Part shown: positions 7,462-15,975 of the stretch, one piece after another
Layout: each line of letters begins with the position of its first letter
Position numbering within the stretch: position 1 is the first letter of the stretch
From: an uncultured Duncaniella sp.
Lineage (GTDB): Bacteria; Bacteroidota; Bacteroidia; Bacteroidales; Muribaculaceae
NCBI GenBank assembly: GCA_910577255.1
Contig: CAJTMH010000003.1
Coordinates: 124,001-188,000, forward strand
DNA length: 64,000 nucleotides
Reading direction: 5' to 3'
Notes under the pieces: generated by a model
Database searches by the model: none
The model's input: the letters and a program-made list of their open reading frames with translations, nothing else
What the model was told of the DNA's origin: nothing
Position numbers and translations under genes: made by a program

Positions 7462-8172
7462 ATGACAACATGCACAGATCTTACACTTCCGTCCCAACCT
7501 TCAGCCGACATCCGTGACCGCGTACGCTATATCATGCAGTTGCGCAGGTTGTCGCAACGACAGTTGGCCTCAATTCTTAAACTCGACCCTTCCAACCTGT
7601 CAAAAGTCATGAACAACAAATTGCCTTTCACCGAAGGGCTGATCAACCGCATGGTTGTGGATCTGGGTTTGTCAAAGGTTTGGCTGCGTGACGGGGAGGG
7701 GCTCCCTTTTGATAAGCCTTCGTGCGCAAGAGAGATAGTGTTGAACCGTCCTATCGAGACTATGATGGCTGTGGGGGGCACACCTGTGTATGATATAGAT
7801 GTGACAGCCGGGTGTCGTGACTTGGCAAAGGTGTTCGGTGAAGTGAATCCGGTGGGAACGATAAATCTGCCCGGGATATCACCTGACTCAAATCTCGTTA
7901 AGGTCCGTGGCGACAGCATGTGTCCGCGGATATGCAACGGAGGTTATGTGGCGATACGTCCTATTGCTGACCGGCGTAACATATTCTGGGGTCAGATATA
8001 TGTGGTGGAACTGGATGAATTCAGGCTCGTGAAGTACCTACGTCGGCATCCCGATCCTGAAATGGTGATTCTGCACAGCGATAATCCGGCTTACGATGAC
8101 ATGGATGTGCTCCGTAGCGATATAAAACGGTTATATATGGTGGAGGCTATAATCAACTATGAGGTGAGCTGA
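7462..8172 (+). CDS. XRE-type transcriptional regulator with S24 (LexA/CI-like) peptidase domain
   Basis: A 236-residue protein. Residues 18-70 form a helix-turn-helix (RRLSQRQLASILKLDPSNLSKVMNN). Residues 105-230 form an S24 domain with the nucleophile S152 in GDSM and the general base K191 in RLVKYL. An Ala-Gly pair (116-117, DVTAGCR) lies in the right place for RecA-stimulated self-cleavage, as in LexA and phage repressors. It could therefore be a DNA-damage-responsive repressor, which is inference. No prophage genes surround it. Its 3' end overlaps the convergent phosphopantetheinyl transferase by 20 bases. Confidence 0.88.
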   Translation: MTTCTDLTLPSQPSADIRDRVRYIMQLRRLSQRQLASILKLDPSNLSKVMNNKLPFTEGLINRMVVDLGLSKVWLRDGEGLPFDKPSCAREIVLNRPIETMMAVGGTPVYDIDVTAGCRDLAKVFGEVNPVGTINLPGISPDSNLVKVRGDSMCPRICNGGYVAIRPIADRRNIFWGQIYVVELDEFRLVKYLRRHPDPEMVILHSDNPAYDDMDVLRSDIKRLYMVEAIINYEVS

Positions 8173-8686
8173 GTGCCACGGCCATTACATGGGTAGGTGT
8201 GACAAGCGGATAGTGGAGGCTGAAAAGTTGTCCGCGGGCCTCGGCATGTTCAAGGGTGGGATGCAGATGTATTTCATGGAATGCGAGGCCGGATGTCAAC
8301 GCGCATTTGAACACTGCTTCTTTTGCCGTCCAGGCTTTTAGCAGGGTAAAAGCCTCCCGGGTAGCGGTCATCTGAATTTCATCAGGGGTGAGAAATTTGT
8401 TAGCCACCCGTTGCAGTTGCTCGCGCTGAGTCTCTATGTCGACCCCGATATTGATATCCGGATCGGTGGCCACAGCAAGGACACATGTGTCGGAGCAGTG
8501 TGATATGGAGATTGCCTGCCGTGGAGAGGAGGGGATTACCGGTGCTCCCGATGGGGTATGAGTCAGATGTGCCTTTTCGCCGAACACTTCCCTCACGAGC
8601 TTCTGCGTGGCAGCTACCTCGCGTTCTCTTTTTGAGGTGCGGTCGGAGGTGTAGGCGATGGGAGTGGTGTAAAGTTTGAAGCTCAT
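8153..8686 (-). CDS. 4'-phosphopantetheinyl transferase superfamily protein
   Basis: A 177-residue enzyme of the Sfp/AcpS superfamily, which moves 4'-phosphopantetheine from coenzyme A onto a serine of acyl or peptidyl carrier proteins. Both signatures are present: GVDIE (81-85), binding magnesium, and WTAKEAVFK (119-127). SISHC at 60-64 is the P1-like motif. It is shorter than typical Sfp (about 225 residues). Its ATG overlaps the stop of gldD as ATGA, a linkage of gldE, gldD and a PPTase that is frequent in Bacteroidetes. The carrier protein substrate is not visible here. Confidence 0.9.
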   Translation of the reverse strand: MSFKLYTTPIAYTSDRTSKREREVAATQKLVREVFGEKAHLTHTPSGAPVIPSSPRQAISISHCSDTCVLAVATDPDINIGVDIETQREQLQRVANKFLTPDEIQMTATREAFTLLKAWTAKEAVFKCALTSGLAFHEIHLHPTLEHAEARGQLFSLHYPLVTPTHVMAVALSSPHS

Positions 8687-9267
8687 CTGGTAGTGGTGAC
8701 TTGTTGAAGTGTGGTCAGCATGTCGCGCTTGACTGTTTCGATAATCGGAGATATGGAATCGGGAGTGGCTGTCGGTGACATCTGGAGATAGAGCGCACCC
8801 GAAAGAAGGTGTCTGTCATCATGAGCTATTATCTGTACCGGAGTGGTGAGCGACGATCTCGTCACCAGAAGTATTCCATCCCAGCCGCCTGCCGAAGTAA
8901 GTTCTGTAACTTCTGTGGTGGCGTTCCCGACGTTGAGGCTTGCGCGTTGGATGCGGTTCTCAATCAGGTCGGGGAGCCGCTCGGCCGGTGCGGTGGATAG
9001 TGTGAGATATAATTTACCCCCTTCGATTCCGGGATATGTGATGTCAATCCATGTCGCGTCGTCGCGTTCGGACTCGCTGACGGTTGCCGCGGAGTTCAAC
9101 GGAAGTTCCACATCGGCTATCCTCAGGGTGGTGAATACCGAATCAGGAAGAGATAGGCGGGGATAGGCTTGCGGCTTGGGGATTGCGCTCTCGTTGCTGC
9201 CACCTGAACATCCGGTCGTGGCGACAGCTGAGAAGATGATGAGCGAGAGGAGAGCCGTCAGTTTCAT
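8683..9267 (-). CDS. gldD: GldD-like gliding motility lipoprotein
   Basis: A 194-residue lipoprotein when started at the ATG 9265-9267, which gives a signal peptide MKLTALLSLIIFS and a lipobox ending ATTGC (C20). An open frame continues upstream but has no signal peptide and overlaps gldE, so the shorter start is preferred. The PKPQAYPRLSLPDS segment and its position directly behind gldE identify GldD, an outer-envelope lipoprotein required for gliding and linked to T9SS function in Flavobacterium. The stop of gldE and the start of gldD overlap as ATGA, as do gldD and the PPTase gene. In Bacteroidales the role without gliding is unclear. Confidence 0.85.
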   Translation of the reverse strand: MKLTALLSLIIFSAVATTGCSGGSNESAIPKPQAYPRLSLPDSVFTTLRIADVELPLNSAATVSESERDDATWIDITYPGIEGGKLYLTLSTAPAERLPDLIENRIQRASLNVGNATTEVTELTSAGGWDGILLVTRSSLTTPVQIIAHDDRHLLSGALYLQMSPTATPDSISPIIETVKRDMLTTLQQVTTTR

Positions 9268-10640
9268 TCGGCGGGAGTTTTCATCTGGTCGGCCTGGACT
9301 TCGGGCATAACCTTGACACGCACGTTGGCGATGCGGTGCTGATGGATTGAGAGCACAAGGAAGCGGCACCGGCCGTAGACGATTGACTCTTTCTCTTTCG
9401 GGAAGTCACCCTTTATGGCGAGCAGCATTCCGGCAAGGGTCTCGCAGTCCTCCGTCACATCGGAGTATTCTTCCTCGTCAAGGTCGGTGATGCGGAAGAA
9501 GTCGTTGAGGAGTGTCTTGCCTTCAAATATATATGTGTCGTCGGGCAGACGTCGATAAGTCTTTTCCTCCACGTCATATTCGTCGTCGATGTCACCAACG
9601 ATTTCTTCGAGCACATCCTCGAGGGTGACTATACCCTGTGTGCCACCAAACTCGTCGACCACAATGGCAAGGTGGACGCGACGGGTGCGGAAATCCTCGA
9701 GAAGATCATCTATCATGCGGGATTCGGGCACGTAATATGGCTCACGCATGAGGGTCTGCCATGAGAAGTTCTCTCCTCCTACCCCGACGTAAGGGAGCAG
9801 GTCACGAGAATAAAGCACACCTTTGATGTTGTCCATCGAGCTTTCGTAGACCGGGAGACGTGCGAATCCGCTGTCGATGACCACTTTCATCACTTCCTCG
9901 AATGTGGAGTCCATCTCAAGACCGGTCACATCCACTCGTGGGGTCATGACCTCAGAGGCTGTGGTGTCTCCGAACTTGAGGATGCCTTCAAGCATGTCCT
10001 TGTTGTCATTGTCGCCAACATGGGCTATTTCAAGGGCTTGCGAGAGGTCATCGGTAGTGACGGTGGCGTTCTTTTTGGTGACCACTTTGTTGACTATACC
10101 GCTACTCTTGACAAGCACTGACGAGAGGGGATAGAACATTTTTATGAAGAGCGAAAGTGTGCCTTCGGCCATCTTGGCCCAGCCAAGATTGTTGGAGTTG
10201 GCGTAAAGTTTTGGGAGAATCTCGCCGAAAAGGAGGATGAGGAATGTGAGGAGCACTGTCTGCAGGATGAAACTCCATACGGCGCTCATGCCTGAGAAAA
10301 TGGGGCCGAGCGCGAAGTTACAGAGCACAACGATTGTCACGTTAACCAGATTGTTGGCTATAAGGATGGTTGCCAACAGGCGTTCCGGTTTGTCAAGAAG
10401 AGCCAATACTCGTTCCCCCTTGGGCGTGTCCTTGAGTTCTTCGCATTGTGTCGGGGTGAGTGAGAAGAAAGCAATCTCGCTCCCCGAAACGAATCCGGAG
10501 ACAAAAAGGGCTAAAATGGCGAGAAGGAGTGCTACAATCTGGTCAATGCCCATGGCTGACACAGAGAGCATGGGGTGATTGATGAAGTCTAATAATAAGT
10601 TTGCCACTGCCTCAGTGGCTGGTAAAGGGTCGGTGTCCAA
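9264..10640 (-). CDS. gldE: GldE-like CNNM/CBS transporter-associated membrane protein
   Basis: A 458-residue inner-membrane protein of the hemolysin C/CorC/CNNM group. Residues 30-190 hold about four membrane segments of the CNNM (DUF21) domain with SGFVSGSEIAFFSL. Residues 200-335 are a CBS pair (TPRVDV, IVVDEFGGTQGIVTLEDVLEEIVGDI), and 350-430 the C-terminal transporter-associated domain. CNNM proteins are tied to magnesium handling; GldE supports GldD in gliding bacteria. The frame begins with TTG at 10640, which yields the family-like N-terminus MDTDP; the next in-frame ATG codons (10571, 10553) would also keep the first helix. It leads a gldE-gldD-PPTase operon. Confidence 0.88.
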   Translation of the reverse strand: MDTDPLPATEAVANLLLDFINHPMLSVSAMGIDQIVALLLAILALFVSGFVSGSEIAFFSLTPTQCEELKDTPKGERVLALLDKPERLLATILIANNLVNVTIVVLCNFALGPIFSGMSAVWSFILQTVLLTFLILLFGEILPKLYANSNNLGWAKMAEGTLSLFIKMFYPLSSVLVKSSGIVNKVVTKKNATVTTDDLSQALEIAHVGDNDNKDMLEGILKFGDTTASEVMTPRVDVTGLEMDSTFEEVMKVVIDSGFARLPVYESSMDNIKGVLYSRDLLPYVGVGGENFSWQTLMREPYYVPESRMIDDLLEDFRTRRVHLAIVVDEFGGTQGIVTLEDVLEEIVGDIDDEYDVEEKTYRRLPDDTYIFEGKTLLNDFFRITDLDEEEYSDVTEDCETLAGMLLAIKGDFPKEKESIVYGRCRFLVLSIHQHRIANVRVKVMPEVQADQMKTPAE

Positions 10641-10696
10641 GTCTGTAACGATAAGTTATACACTGATGGAGGTGTGGTCACCTCCGATTATCGGTG

Positions 10697-10704
10697 CAAA
10701 TTTA
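10697..10704 (-). promoter_or_regulatory. Candidate -7 element for the gldE operon
   Basis: TAAATTTG on the minus strand matches TAnnTTTG and lies 57 bases before the gldE start. No good -33 box is visible at the expected distance. Confidence 0.45.
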
Positions 10705-10769
10705 GTAAAAAATATCTGATTTCCCCATTTCCCATGCGAAAAAAGCCGGGATGGTGGTGGGGCGGTGTA

Positions 10770-11840
10770 TTAATCGGCGTTGTGTCCGGGCTCGGGACGG
10801 AGATGGTAGGTGTTGCGTAGTTCCTCGAATTTGCCAGGAATTGATGCCGGGTTGTCCATGAGATTTTTCAGCATGGATGTGTCGGCCATGATGTCGTAAT
10901 CAAGCATGTCGGGCGTGATTGTCTCTGCCACAGTTGGGATTTCGAGCCCTGCTTGCCTGATTCCTTCGACGAGTTGTGCCGGGTTTTCGCCATTTTTCTC
11001 CATCCATAACCTCAGCGCATCAAGAACCATGGCGGTAGCCCTGATTTTACCCTCTTTGGAATAGCCGGCTATATGTGGTGTGGCTACAGTTGCCTGGCTG
11101 AGCAGAGAGAGGTCTATATCCGGTTCTCCTTCCCAGCAGTCAATGGCGACATCGGAAATCAACCCTTTGGTCAGGGCTGTTTTGGTGGCCTCGGTGTCAA
11201 TCACCCCGCCTCTGGCAGCGTTGATGATCAGAGGAGTCCGTTTCAGTGACCGGTAAAATTCCGCGTCAAGAAGGTGATGGGTTGGATACGGTCCGTCTTT
11301 TGTAAGTGGTGTATGTATGGATATCGCATCGCACTCTTCGGCAAGATGTGTGATGGGTGAGAAGAGTCGCGATTTTTCAGGATGGGATTTTTCGGCCAAG
11401 GGTGGGTCATTGAGTAGTACATGCATTCCAAGTCCTTTGGCCCAACGAGCAAGGATTGATCCCACGTTCCCGACTCCGATTATGCCTAAGGTCTTGTCGC
11501 GTAGGGATTCTCCCGGTCGAAGAGAGGCTGATATGGCAGATAGGACATACTGTGCTACTGCCGGGGCATTGCATCCGGGAGCATTGACCGCGGTTATGCC
11601 ATGGTTCTTGCAGTAGCCGAGGTCGATATGGTCGGTGCCGATAGTGGCTGTGCCGATAAACCGGCATCGGGAGTTTCGGAGAAGGTTTTCATCGCATCGT
11701 GTGCGGGTGCGTGTGAACAAGATGTCGGTTTCGGCCATCACTTCGGGTGTGATTGCGTCACCGGGAAGAGCTGTGACCTCTCCGATCCTTTCAAGCGGTT
11801 CGCGTATAAAAGGTATATTTCTGTCGATTACGATTTTCAT
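10770..11840 (-). CDS. pdxB: Erythronate-4-phosphate dehydrogenase
   Basis: A 356-residue NAD-dependent D-2-hydroxyacid dehydrogenase that oxidises 4-phosphoerythronate in the DXP-dependent vitamin B6 pathway. The Rossmann motif GIIGVGNVGS and the catalytic R, E, H set (NAARGG, EGEP, TPHIAG) are present, along with a C-terminal PdxB dimerisation-type segment. The start ATG at 11838-11840 (MKIVIDRNIPF) fits the family; an upstream extension in the same frame overlaps the neighbouring gene. Its ATG overlaps the stop of the preceding membrane protein gene (ATGA). Confidence 0.93.
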   Translation of the reverse strand: MKIVIDRNIPFIREPLERIGEVTALPGDAITPEVMAETDILFTRTRTRCDENLLRNSRCRFIGTATIGTDHIDLGYCKNHGITAVNAPGCNAPAVAQYVLSAISASLRPGESLRDKTLGIIGVGNVGSILARWAKGLGMHVLLNDPPLAEKSHPEKSRLFSPITHLAEECDAISIHTPLTKDGPYPTHHLLDAEFYRSLKRTPLIINAARGGVIDTEATKTALTKGLISDVAIDCWEGEPDIDLSLLSQATVATPHIAGYSKEGKIRATAMVLDALRLWMEKNGENPAQLVEGIRQAGLEIPTVAETITPDMLDYDIMADTSMLKNLMDNPASIPGKFEELRNTYHLRPEPGHNAD

Positions 11841-12823
11841 GAGAATATGGCCCAGAAGTATAGTCCGAGATATGTGGCCATTATGGCGGTTATGACTATG
11901 TAGCCGCGACGCATAACCGTGAAACGGAAAAAGTGGCCCACCTGGAATGCCACGCAAACGTTGAGAAGTGTGACGTAGAATGCTATGTTGGTGAAATTGA
12001 CAATGGCGAAGATGCCTGTGGCTATGGCCACCAGCGAGAGCAATCCGTTATAGGCGCGTGCCTGCGCGTTGAATCCGATGATTTTGAGCAGGTTGACCGA
12101 CCCGAGGAAGAAGCCTACAATGAGGGTGAATGCCACCGTTACCAGAAATGGCCATCCTCCGGGAGCCTGCAGAAGCATCGAGGGTGGGGTGAAGATTATC
12201 TTCGGGATCTCTGGTACAGGCACGAGGTCAAGTCCCCACGCTATCCATGCCGGAGTGATGTTGCCAAGCACCGCGGCAAGAATTTTCTTGAACCGGAATA
12301 TGCGCATCTGGCCGAGTGCCGCGATGAAAATCGGTATGTAAAAGAAGAAGGCGTATTGCACCAATGCTCCAAGTCCGAGAAGGAAAAATACCAGAAATAT
12401 GCGTCGGTCACTCTGCCTGACATTGTAGAGAGTGAACATTATCCACATGCACAGCAATAGCACCACAGCAAGAAGTGTTGAGCCTGTAAGCTGTCCGGCT
12501 ATCGTCGGGGTGGCGGCCGTGATGAAGACGAAGAAGGCGGCGAAGAACACCGAGAGTGTCCTTAACAGGTTGAATGTGCGGTTGATGGCTATCATCATCC
12601 CGCCGATACCTGTAAGCAGTACAAGGTTGACCCACATCGAGAGCTCGCCCCCCGAAATCCATGTGGAAGGTGAGGGGAAAGCTATCGTCTTGGTGTCGAT
12701 AAGAGGTGTGATGGCTCCGAGCACATTCGCCTGAAGGGTCATGAATACGCCTGCCAGCACAATCAATACGCCCACTGCACGTGAGCGTATGATTCGAGTG
12801 AAGTTTACTTCGCCTTTGGTCAT
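11837..12823 (-). CDS. Polytopic membrane protein of unknown function
   Basis: A 328-residue integral membrane protein with about nine to ten hydrophobic segments and no soluble domain. It starts with a short basic N-terminus followed by AVGVLIVLAGVFMTLQANVLGAITP. It resembles the DUF6427-type membrane proteins of Bacteroidetes in layout, but I do not recognise it with certainty. It lies between purD and pdxB, 23 bases after purD in transcription order, and overlaps pdxB by four bases, so the three are probably one operon. A role in nucleotide or cofactor metabolism is not implied by sequence. Confidence 0.8.
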   Translation of the reverse strand: MTKGEVNFTRIIRSRAVGVLIVLAGVFMTLQANVLGAITPLIDTKTIAFPSPSTWISGGELSMWVNLVLLTGIGGMMIAINRTFNLLRTLSVFFAAFFVFITAATPTIAGQLTGSTLLAVVLLLCMWIMFTLYNVRQSDRRIFLVFFLLGLGALVQYAFFFYIPIFIAALGQMRIFRFKKILAAVLGNITPAWIAWGLDLVPVPEIPKIIFTPPSMLLQAPGGWPFLVTVAFTLIVGFFLGSVNLLKIIGFNAQARAYNGLLSLVAIATGIFAIVNFTNIAFYVTLLNVCVAFQVGHFFRFTVMRRGYIVITAIMATYLGLYFWAIFS

Positions 12824-12846
12824 TTGTCCGGTTTGGTTTGTGGCTA

Positions 12847-14241
12847 TCAGCAGCCCTGCTCTATACGTCGCAGGTCGCGTCCGATGTCGCGGCGCATATA
12901 TTTGCCTTCGAACTCAACGTTTTCGGCTGCAGCATAACTATTGGCCAAAGCTGAGTCAAGGGTGTCGCCATAGGCGCTACAAGCTATGACGCGGCCGCCT
13001 GATGTGAGCAGGTCGCCGTTATCGGCGAGCTTGGTGCCAGCGTGGAACAATGTCGCGGTGTCGACTTTTTCTGTGCCTGTGATCTTCTTGCCTTTCTCAT
13101 AGCTTCCCGGATAGCCGCCCGACACCACCATGACAGTGGTGGCATAACGCGGGTCCTCAGCCAAGGGCAGTGTCGAGAGGTTGCCGCGGGCGGCAGCTTC
13201 GAGCAGGGGCAGGAGGTCGGAGGCGATGCGGAGCATCACGACTTCGGTCTCGGGATCGCCCATGCGGACATTGTACTCAATCACCATCGGTTCGCCATCC
13301 ACGTTGATGAGTCCGAGGAATATGAATCCACGGTAGGTTATATCCTCGGCGATGAGACCGTTGACAGTGGGGAGTATGATGCGTTCCTCAACCTTTTTCA
13401 TGAATTCCTTGTCGGCAAACACTACAGGGCTGACTGCTCCCATGCCTCCGGTGTTGGGGCCGGTGTCACCTTCGCCGATGCGCTTATAGTCCTTAGCCAC
13501 AGGTAGGATGCGGTAACCGCCGTTGCCGTCGGTCAGCACGAACACCGAGCATTCGATTCCCGAAAGGAATTCCTCGATGACCACCGTTGCGGATGATTGT
13601 CCGAACATGCCGCCGAGCATCTCCTTGAGCGATGCTTTCGCCTCGTCGAGAGAGTCGAGAATCAGTACACCCTTGCCGGCAGCCAATCCGTCGGCTTTGA
13701 GTACGTAGGGGGCTTTGAGCTCTTCAAGGAACGCGTAACCTTCTTCAAGATTGTCGGCTGTGAAGCTGCGGTAACGTGCTGTAGGGATGGAGTGGCGCAC
13801 CATGAATTGCTTGGCGAAATCCTTGCTTCCCTCAAGCGCCGCTCCGGCTTTTGACGGACCGACTACTATCGGCGCACCTTCGCGGCCATTGAAATAGTCG
13901 AAAATCCCGGCCACGAGAGGGTCCTCGTTGCCTACCACGATCATGTCAATCTTATTCTCATGCGCGAAGTTCTCTATCGACTCGAAGTCAAGCGGAGAAA
14001 TGGCCACATTCTCTCCGTAGGCTCCGGTGCCTCCATTGCCGGGGGCGATGAACAGTTTGTCCAATCGTGGGCTTTGGGCTATTTTCCACGCTAAAGCACA
14101 TTCGCGACCGCCTGAACCAAGAAGAAGTACACGGAGTCGGGTGGTCTGTTCCTGCATTGATTCCTGAGCGTTGAAAGGGCTTTTTTCAGGAGTGTTGCTT
14201 ACCGGATGGCGCATGGTGTTGAGATTTTGTTGGATTGACAT
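12847..14241 (-). CDS. purD: Phosphoribosylamine--glycine ligase
   Basis: A 464-residue (or shorter) ATP-grasp enzyme that makes glycinamide ribonucleotide, the second step of purine synthesis. The hallmark LLLGSGGRECALAWKIAQS is at the N-terminal domain start, APYVLKADGLAAGKGV marks the ATP-grasp region, and NTGGMGAVSP and NVRMGDPETEVV form the active-site blocks. The annotated start gives a 28-residue leader before the conserved domain; an internal ATG at 14155-14157 (MQEQTTRLRVLLLG) may be the true start. It heads the purD, membrane protein, pdxB run. Confidence 0.96.
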   Translation of the reverse strand: MSIQQNLNTMRHPVSNTPEKSPFNAQESMQEQTTRLRVLLLGSGGRECALAWKIAQSPRLDKLFIAPGNGGTGAYGENVAISPLDFESIENFAHENKIDMIVVGNEDPLVAGIFDYFNGREGAPIVVGPSKAGAALEGSKDFAKQFMVRHSIPTARYRSFTADNLEEGYAFLEELKAPYVLKADGLAAGKGVLILDSLDEAKASLKEMLGGMFGQSSATVVIEEFLSGIECSVFVLTDGNGGYRILPVAKDYKRIGEGDTGPNTGGMGAVSPVVFADKEFMKKVEERIILPTVNGLIAEDITYRGFIFLGLINVDGEPMVIEYNVRMGDPETEVVMLRIASDLLPLLEAAARGNLSTLPLAEDPRYATTVMVVSGGYPGSYEKGKKITGTEKVDTATLFHAGTKLADNGDLLTSGGRVIACSAYGDTLDSALANSYAAAENVEFEGKYMRRDIGRDLRRIEQGC

Positions 14242-14329
14242 GACTGCGTTATGGGGATTTGATGGTTAAAATTAGTGTTGATAGTCGAGGAGAGAGCCGT
14301 GGAATGTCGGATGTGGGAGCCCCGGGGGA

Positions 14330-15910
14330 TTAATCTTCGGATTCCTTGTTGTCGGATGATGAATCGATATCCGGACGTTTCCAGCGACGGCGTGTACGCA
14401 TGAACGGACCTTCGGGACGCGGAATAGAGGGCCGTTTTGGGGCTTCGCCAAGCGACTTCAGCGCATGGGGATTGCGGTGGCGCGAGAGGAGTTCCTCAGC
14501 TTCGCTCTGCTGGGCGGTTTCCTCTTTGAATTTGCGTCGGCGTTCCTCGTTGCGGGCATAACCACCCTTTTTAGGACGGTACATATCCTCAAGCGGATTT
14601 GATTTCTTTTTGGGAGCATGACCGTGGGCTTCTTTGCCTCCCATGCCGCGTTCGCGGGCATCGCGCTTCCATTCCGAGTCGCTTTTGCGGGCGCGGATTT
14701 TCTTTTCAGGACGTGATGGGCGGTCACCTTTGATTTCACCACCTTCGCGACGGAAATCGCTTTTTGATCCTTCGAAGCTGATGTATTCACGGAGCTGGCA
14801 GTCAAGACCTCCGTTCTGCATATCCTCCTTGAACGAGGGTGTCAGGCCGATGTGGGCGAGATAGTCCTCGTTGGATGAAATGACCCAGCCGTGGTAACCG
14901 GTGAACACACGTTTGAGCTTGGTGCCAAGCATCTTATATAGCGACTCCATGTCCTCCATATTGATGCGTTCGCCATAGGGCGGATTGGTCACAAGCACAC
15001 CGGGGATTCCGTCGGCGGGGGCGGCATCCCATTGCTGCAGAGGTTTGATGCGCAGATTGATATATTCATCCACCCCTGCGGCAAGAATGTTGCGTTCGGC
15101 TATTGCCACTGCCTTGGGCGAGATGTCGGCACCGTAAATCTTGAACGGCACGTCGTGACGCTCGTTGTTTTCTGCAAGGACCTTCTCGAACAGTTCGCTG
15201 TCATAGTCATGCCAGTTTTCGAACGCGAAACTCTTGCGGAAGCTACCAGGCTTGATGTTGGCGGCTATGAGCGCAGCCTCCACCAGGAAGGTGCCGGAAC
15301 CGCACATTGGGTCGACCAGAGGACAATCGCCACGCCATCCGCTCTTGAGCAGAATGCCGGCTGCGAGTACCTCGTTGATGGGAGCTTCGGTCTGGGCTAC
15401 GCGCCATCCGCGCTTGTGGAGCGACTCGCCCGACGAGTTGAGCGAGATGGTGACACGGTCACCGTCTATATGGACGTTTATCATCACGTCGGCGTCGTTG
15501 AGGCGCACTCCGGGGCGCTGGTCGGGACCGAAACGGTCCTTGAAGAAGTCGACTATGGCATCTTTGACGCGATAAGTCACAAACCGGGAGTGGGTAAACT
15601 CCGTTGAGTGTGAAGTGGTGTCGATAGAGAATGTCTTGTCGAGTGTCATCACACTGGCCCAGTTATACTCTTTGACCAATTCGTAGAGGCTGTCGGCATC
15701 TTTGGCTATGAATTTATAGATAGGGCGTAGGATGCTCAGGGCTGTGCGGCAACACAGGTTGGCGCGATACATCATGGCAAGGTCACCTTCGAACGACACC
15801 ATGCGTCGGCCGGGTTGCACATTCGTGGCACCGAGCTGTCGCAGCTCTTCGGCAAGTACTTCTTCAAGACCCTTAAGTGTCTTCGCTACCATTTCAAATT
15901 GATGTTCCAT
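14330..15910 (-). CDS. THUMP-domain class I rRNA methyltransferase, RlmL-like, with basic C-terminal tail
   Basis: A 526-residue RNA methyltransferase. A THUMP RNA-binding domain occupies about residues 30-165. The Rossmann methyltransferase follows, with the SAM motif DPMCGSGTF (200-208) and the catalytic NPPY (309-312) typical of N2-guanine 23S rRNA methyltransferases (RlmL N-terminal half, m2G2445). From about residue 370 a long, highly basic, low-complexity tail (many K, R, E) follows, common in Bacteroidales copies and probably RNA binding. I chose the ATG at 15908-15910 (MEHQFEMVAKTLKGLE) because the longer frame overlaps the next gene. Confidence 0.9.
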   Translation of the reverse strand: MEHQFEMVAKTLKGLEEVLAEELRQLGATNVQPGRRMVSFEGDLAMMYRANLCCRTALSILRPIYKFIAKDADSLYELVKEYNWASVMTLDKTFSIDTTSHSTEFTHSRFVTYRVKDAIVDFFKDRFGPDQRPGVRLNDADVMINVHIDGDRVTISLNSSGESLHKRGWRVAQTEAPINEVLAAGILLKSGWRGDCPLVDPMCGSGTFLVEAALIAANIKPGSFRKSFAFENWHDYDSELFEKVLAENNERHDVPFKIYGADISPKAVAIAERNILAAGVDEYINLRIKPLQQWDAAPADGIPGVLVTNPPYGERINMEDMESLYKMLGTKLKRVFTGYHGWVISSNEDYLAHIGLTPSFKEDMQNGGLDCQLREYISFEGSKSDFRREGGEIKGDRPSRPEKKIRARKSDSEWKRDARERGMGGKEAHGHAPKKKSNPLEDMYRPKKGGYARNEERRRKFKEETAQQSEAEELLSRHRNPHALKSLGEAPKRPSIPRPEGPFMRTRRRWKRPDIDSSSDNKESED

Positions 15911-15975
15911 ATAGCGGTGGTGGGGAATATTATATTTTGTTGAAACTATTCGTGTATTTATATCCTCGGCGATGA

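Noticed and set aside
15032..15607. 191-residue plus-strand frame inside the RlmL-like gene
   Set aside because: Shadow of the methyltransferase; no independent signals.
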